Shown here: positions 13,885 to 16,494 of the stretch, piece after piece
Layout of the letters: each line of letters starts with the position of its first letter
Numbering within the stretch: position 1 is the first letter of the stretch
DNA from: Comamonadaceae bacterium
Lineage (GTDB): Bacteria > Pseudomonadota > Gammaproteobacteria > Burkholderiales > Burkholderiaceae_C
DNA length: 16,494 nt
Direction of reading: 5' to 3'
NCBI GenBank assembly: GCA_947460165.1
Contig: CANHKH010000028.1
Location: forward strand, 1 to 16,494
The notes under the pieces: model-generated
Databases searched by the model: none
What the model was told of the DNA's origin: nothing
Seen by the model: the letters and a program-made list of their open reading frames with translations, nothing else
Position numbers and translations under genes: made by a program

Positions 13885-14988
13885 TCAGTCATCGGCCTCG
13901 ACCGCCACAGGCACACGCGGGGCCAGTGCACACATGAGCTCATAGCCCACGGTGCCAGCGGCCGCTGCCACCTCGTCAATGGACAGCAGCTCGCCCTGCT
14001 CAGCCCGGCCCCACAGCGTGACAGGGCTGCCCATGTCCGCTTGGGGCACGGGCGTGAGGTCCACGGCCAGCATGTCCATGCTCACCCGCCCCAGCAGCCG
14101 GGTGCGTTGGCCTTCCACCAGCACCGGCGTGCCTGTGCTGCAGTGCCGGGGGTAGCCGTCGGCATAGCCACAAGCGACCACGCCCATGCGCAGCGGCTGC
14201 TCGGCCGTGAATTCAGAGCCATAGCCCACCGTGTCGCCGACCTTCAGGTGCTGCACGGCAATCAGGCGCGAGCTCAAGCTCATGGTGGGCAGCAGCTGCC
14301 AGTCGCGCGCGCCGTTCTCGGGAAAGTCGGGCGCACTGCCGTACAGCGCAATGCCAGGCCGCACCCAGTCTGAGCGGGGACCTAAGGCGGGTCCGTGGCG
14401 CAGCACGGCCGCGCTGTTGGCCAGCGAGCGCTCGCCAGGCAGGTCGGTGGTGACAGCCTCAAAAGCGGCCATTTGAGACGCAATGCCTTTGGGGCCGTCG
14501 GCGTCGCTGAAGTGCGTCATCAGTGAAATTTCGTCCACCTGAGGCAAAGCGTTCAGGCGGGTCCAAGCAGCGCGAAAACGCTCGGGTGCAAAGCCCAGTC
14601 GGTTCATGCCCGAGTTCATTTTGAGGAACACGCGCTGGGGCAGCTGGGTTTTGTGCGCGGCCAGCATGTCGATTTGCTCTTGGCAGTGCACCACATGCCA
14701 CAGTCCCAAGCGCGAGCACAGCTCCAGGTCACGCGCGTCAAAGCAGCCTTCGAGCAACAAAATGGGGCCGCGCCAATCAAGCGCGCGCAGGCGCTGGGCC
14801 TCTTTCAAGTCCAGCAGGGCAAAGCCATCGGCGGCGCGCAAGCTGTCAAACACCCGCTCTATGCCATGGCCATAGGCGTCGGCCTTGACGGTGGCCCAGA
14901 GTTTGGCGTCACCTGCCGCCGCGCGCACGCGTGCCAAGTTGTGGCGCAGGGCCGGGGCATGGATGGTGGCCAAAATGGGACGTGGCAT
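13885..14988 (-). CDS. alr: Alanine racemase
   Basis: Alanine racemase interconverts L- and D-alanine in the cytosol with pyridoxal phosphate, supplying D-alanine for peptidoglycan. Counted from MPRPILATIH, the PLP lysine is K35 in WATVKADAYGHG, and the second catalytic base is Y256 in TVGYGSEF. The conserved MNSGMNRLGF lies at 124-133, the PLP-phosphate region includes RPGIALYGSAP (210-220), and RVSMDM at 301-306 is standard. The 367-residue length fits the family. I chose ATG 14988 because the family begins MPRP; ATG 15024 in the same frame adds 12 residues without similarity. Neither start has a strong Shine-Dalgarno sequence. The gene is divergent from lplT, and the shared gap of about 200 bp should carry both promoters. 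All catalytic residues are intact. Confidence 0.96.
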   Translation of the reverse strand: MPRPILATIHAPALRHNLARVRAAAGDAKLWATVKADAYGHGIERVFDSLRAADGFALLDLKEAQRLRALDWRGPILLLEGCFDARDLELCSRLGLWHVVHCQEQIDMLAAHKTQLPQRVFLKMNSGMNRLGFAPERFRAAWTRLNALPQVDEISLMTHFSDADGPKGIASQMAAFEAVTTDLPGERSLANSAAVLRHGPALGPRSDWVRPGIALYGSAPDFPENGARDWQLLPTMSLSSRLIAVQHLKVGDTVGYGSEFTAEQPLRMGVVACGYADGYPRHCSTGTPVLVEGQRTRLLGRVSMDMLAVDLTPVPQADMGSPVTLWGRAEQGELLSIDEVAAAAGTVGYELMCALAPRVPVAVEADD

Positions 14989-15066
14989 GGCTTGGGTGGG
15001 GTCAATACAGGCGTTGGATGGCATCCGGTCGGCGCCCTGTGGAGAGCGCCAGCCCTTGAAGGGCCT

Positions 15067-15101
15067 GATGCCAGCATGGGTTTGCTGGTCATTTTGGCAT
15101 C
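15067..15101. repeat. Nested inverted repeat in the alr-lplT gap
   Basis: GATGCC (15067-15072) and GGCATC (15096-15101) are 6-bp inverted arms enclosing a second pair: CCAGC (15071-15075) and GCTGG (15084-15088). A short perfect palindrome, GCCCTTGAAGGGC, lies just to the left at 15052-15064. The arms sit just upstream of the lplT -10 box and inside the alr leader. They could be an operator or an mRNA structure; neither is shown. Confidence 0.3.
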
Positions 15102-15110
15102 CCCCTTGCG

Positions 15111-15119
15111 TGCTATAAA
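15111..15119 (+). promoter_or_regulatory. Possible extended -10 promoter of lplT
   Basis: TGCTATAAA is an extended -10 element (TGn followed by TATAAA, five of six). No good -35 box is found 17 bp upstream (ATTTTG), which is tolerated when the extended -10 is present. Transcription would begin near 15126 and include the short leader ORF. Confidence 0.4.
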
Positions 15120-15144
15120 CCGGGACCCTTAGGAGTCATACCGA

Positions 15145-15204
15145 GTGAAACCGATTGTCAGTATCTGTGACAGTCTTAAAACCGTGAGCAAAATCCATCA
15201 ATGA
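15145..15204 (+). CDS. Possible 19-residue leader peptide coupled to lplT
   Basis: A GTG start at 15145 is preceded by AGGAG (15131-15135) at 9 nt, the best Shine-Dalgarno sequence in the region. The frame encodes VKPIVSICDSLKTVSKIHQ (first residue read as Met) and ends with TGA at 15202-15204. That stop overlaps the lplT ATG (15201-15203) as ATGA. lplT has only a weak ribosome site of its own, so ribosomes that finish this ORF may reinitiate on lplT. The peptide faintly resembles the first residues of ABC ATPases of the KPIxSI..LSKTY type, so it could be a remnant of a lost gene instead. Too short to judge by similarity. Confidence 0.4.
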   Translation: MKPIVSICDSLKTVSKIHQ

Positions 15205-16481
15205 AGCGCGGTTTTTACACCATCATGGCGGCCCAGTTCTTCAGCTCCTTGGCTGACAACGCGCTGTTTGTGGTGGCCGTGGAGTTGCTGCGTGCCGGGG
15301 GCGCTCCGAAATGGCAGCCTGCGGCCTTGGTGCCCATGTTTGCCTTGTTCTACGTGGTGCTGGCCCCTTTTGTGGGGGCGTTTGCAGATTCTCGGCCCAA
15401 GGGCAGCGTCATGCTGGTGAGCAACTCCATCAAGGTGGTGGGTTGTTTGGCCATGCTGTTTTCTGCCCACCCTTTGCTGGCCTATGCGGTGGTGGGTCTG
15501 GGCGCGGCGGCTTATTCGCCAGCCAAATACGGCATCCTCACCGAGCTTTTACCCGCCTCGCAGTTGGTCAAGGCCAATGGCTGGATTGAGGGTCTGACGA
15601 TTGCGTCCATCATTTTGGGCGTGCTGCTTGGCGGGCAATTGGTCGGGCAAAACGTGTCTTCCATGTTGCTTGCATTCAATTTGCCGGCTTTCGACACTGG
15701 CATTGATACCGCGCCTGAGGCCGCCATCACGGTGCTGATTCTGATTTACGGCTTGGCCGCTTGGTTCAACACCCGCATCCCCAATACTGGGGTGGAGATG
15801 CGCGCCATGCCTGCCAACAAGCTGGAGCTGTTGCCCGATTTTTGGCGCTGCAACACGGCCTTGTGGCGCGACAAGCTGGGCCAAATCTCGCTGGCCACCA
15901 CCACTTTGTTTTGGGGCGTCTCTGGCAACTTGCGCTACATCGTGCTGGCCTGGAGCGCCGCCGCCTTGGGCTACAACACCACGCAAGCGTCTTCGCTGGT
16001 GGGCGTGGTAGCCATTGGCACCGCCGTGGGCGCGGTGATGGCCTCCATGCGCATGCGCCTGGACCAGGCCACCAGCCTCATGCCTTTGGGCATGGGCATG
16101 GGCTTGTTGGTGATTTTGATGAACTTCATTGACAACGTCTGGGTGGCCGCGCCCTTTTTGATTTTGTTGGGCGGCCTGGGCGGCTTCTTGGTGGTGCCCA
16201 TGAACGCGCTTTTGCAGCACCGCGGCCACAACCTCATGGGTGCGGGCCGCTCCATTGCGGTGCAAAACTTCAATGAACAAGCCTGCATCTTGGGCCTGGG
16301 CGGTTTTTATGCCTTGTCCACAGGCATGGGCATGTCGGCCTTTGGTGCCATCACGGCCTTTGGTGTGGTGGTGGCGGGCTTTATGTGGGTGATCCAGCGC
16401 TGGCACCAAAGCAACCTGGTTCACCACAAAGAAGAAGTCCAAGCGCTGCTGCAAATTGCCCGCAGCGATCGCTCGCACTGA
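15201..16481 (+). CDS. lplT: Lysophospholipid transporter LplT
   Basis: LplT is an inner-membrane major-facilitator flippase that moves lysophospholipids, mainly lysophosphatidylethanolamine, to the cytosolic side for re-acylation. The 426-residue protein has about twelve hydrophobic segments. The first helix, AAQFFSSLADNALFVVAVELL, carries the family-typical (A/G)DNAL with D19. The segment YSPAKYGILTELLP near residue 98 is highly characteristic, as are NGWIEGLTIASIILG and the late AVQNFNEQACILGLGG. The acyltransferase partner (Aas) is not in the window. ATG 15201 is the natural start because the first helix follows directly; its own Shine-Dalgarno sequence is weak and it overlaps the stop of a short upstream ORF by 4 nt. 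The gene is divergent from alr. The coding region is complete, ending 13 bp before the right edge. Confidence 0.92.
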   Translation: MKRGFYTIMAAQFFSSLADNALFVVAVELLRAGGAPKWQPAALVPMFALFYVVLAPFVGAFADSRPKGSVMLVSNSIKVVGCLAMLFSAHPLLAYAVVGLGAAAYSPAKYGILTELLPASQLVKANGWIEGLTIASIILGVLLGGQLVGQNVSSMLLAFNLPAFDTGIDTAPEAAITVLILIYGLAAWFNTRIPNTGVEMRAMPANKLELLPDFWRCNTALWRDKLGQISLATTTLFWGVSGNLRYIVLAWSAAALGYNTTQASSLVGVVAIGTAVGAVMASMRMRLDQATSLMPLGMGMGLLVILMNFIDNVWVAAPFLILLGGLGGFLVVPMNALLQHRGHNLMGAGRSIAVQNFNEQACILGLGGFYALSTGMGMSAFGAITAFGVVVAGFMWVIQRWHQSNLVHHKEEVQALLQIARSDRSH

Positions 16482-16494
16482 GCCTGCACCTGCC

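Noticed and set aside
15549..16478. A 309-codon minus-strand frame opposite lplT
   Set aside because: Antisense shadow of a multi-helix transporter. It is rich in H and Q with no hydrophobic or catalytic pattern.

Overview
The window looks like chromosomal DNA of a betaproteobacterium, most probably a member of the Comamonadaceae (Burkholderiales). The evidence is high GC with GC-rich third positions, the style of the protein sequences, a Bug-type periplasmic receptor, a MaeB-type malic enzyme, and the divergent alr/lplT pair. The genus cannot be fixed from sequence alone. No tRNA, rRNA, CRISPR array, transposase or phage gene was seen.

Left part (1-3594, all minus strand): a terminator-like hairpin at the edge, a possible 29-residue ORF, a barstar-type inhibitor, the cognate secreted guanyl-specific ribonuclease (barnase/RNase Sa type), and maeB, the malic enzyme-phosphotransacetylase fusion.

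Middle part (3795-8441, minus strand): a complete HAAT-type ABC importer operon in the order livK-livH-livM-livG-livF. The last three genes overlap their neighbours by 4 and 8 nt, and a strong hairpin follows livF. Upstream of it, also on the minus strand, is a GntR/FCD regulator (vanR).

Divergent from vanR, on the plus strand, are vanA and vanB, the oxygenase and reductase of vanillate O-demethylase. A perfect 14-bp palindrome in the vanR-vanA gap overlaps the likely vanA -35 box and is the best operator candidate. A YxjG/YxjH-like core-MetE methyltransferase follows vanB and ends in a clear intrinsic terminator. Together these read as a small module for lignin-type methoxy-aromatics: regulator, demethylase, possibly a dedicated importer, and possibly a methyl/C1-linked enzyme. 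The link of the importer and the methyltransferase to vanillate is inferred from position only.

Right part: a convergent orphan Bug/TctC receptor (minus), alanine racemase (alr, minus) and the divergent lysophospholipid transporter lplT (plus). lplT is preceded by a 19-codon ORF with a strong Shine-Dalgarno sequence whose stop overlaps the lplT start (ATGA).

The most interesting leads are the leader ORF of lplT, the core-MetE gene in the van locus, the importer next to vanR/vanAB, the VanR operator, and the small ORF below barstar. None of them is clear proof of a wholly new system.
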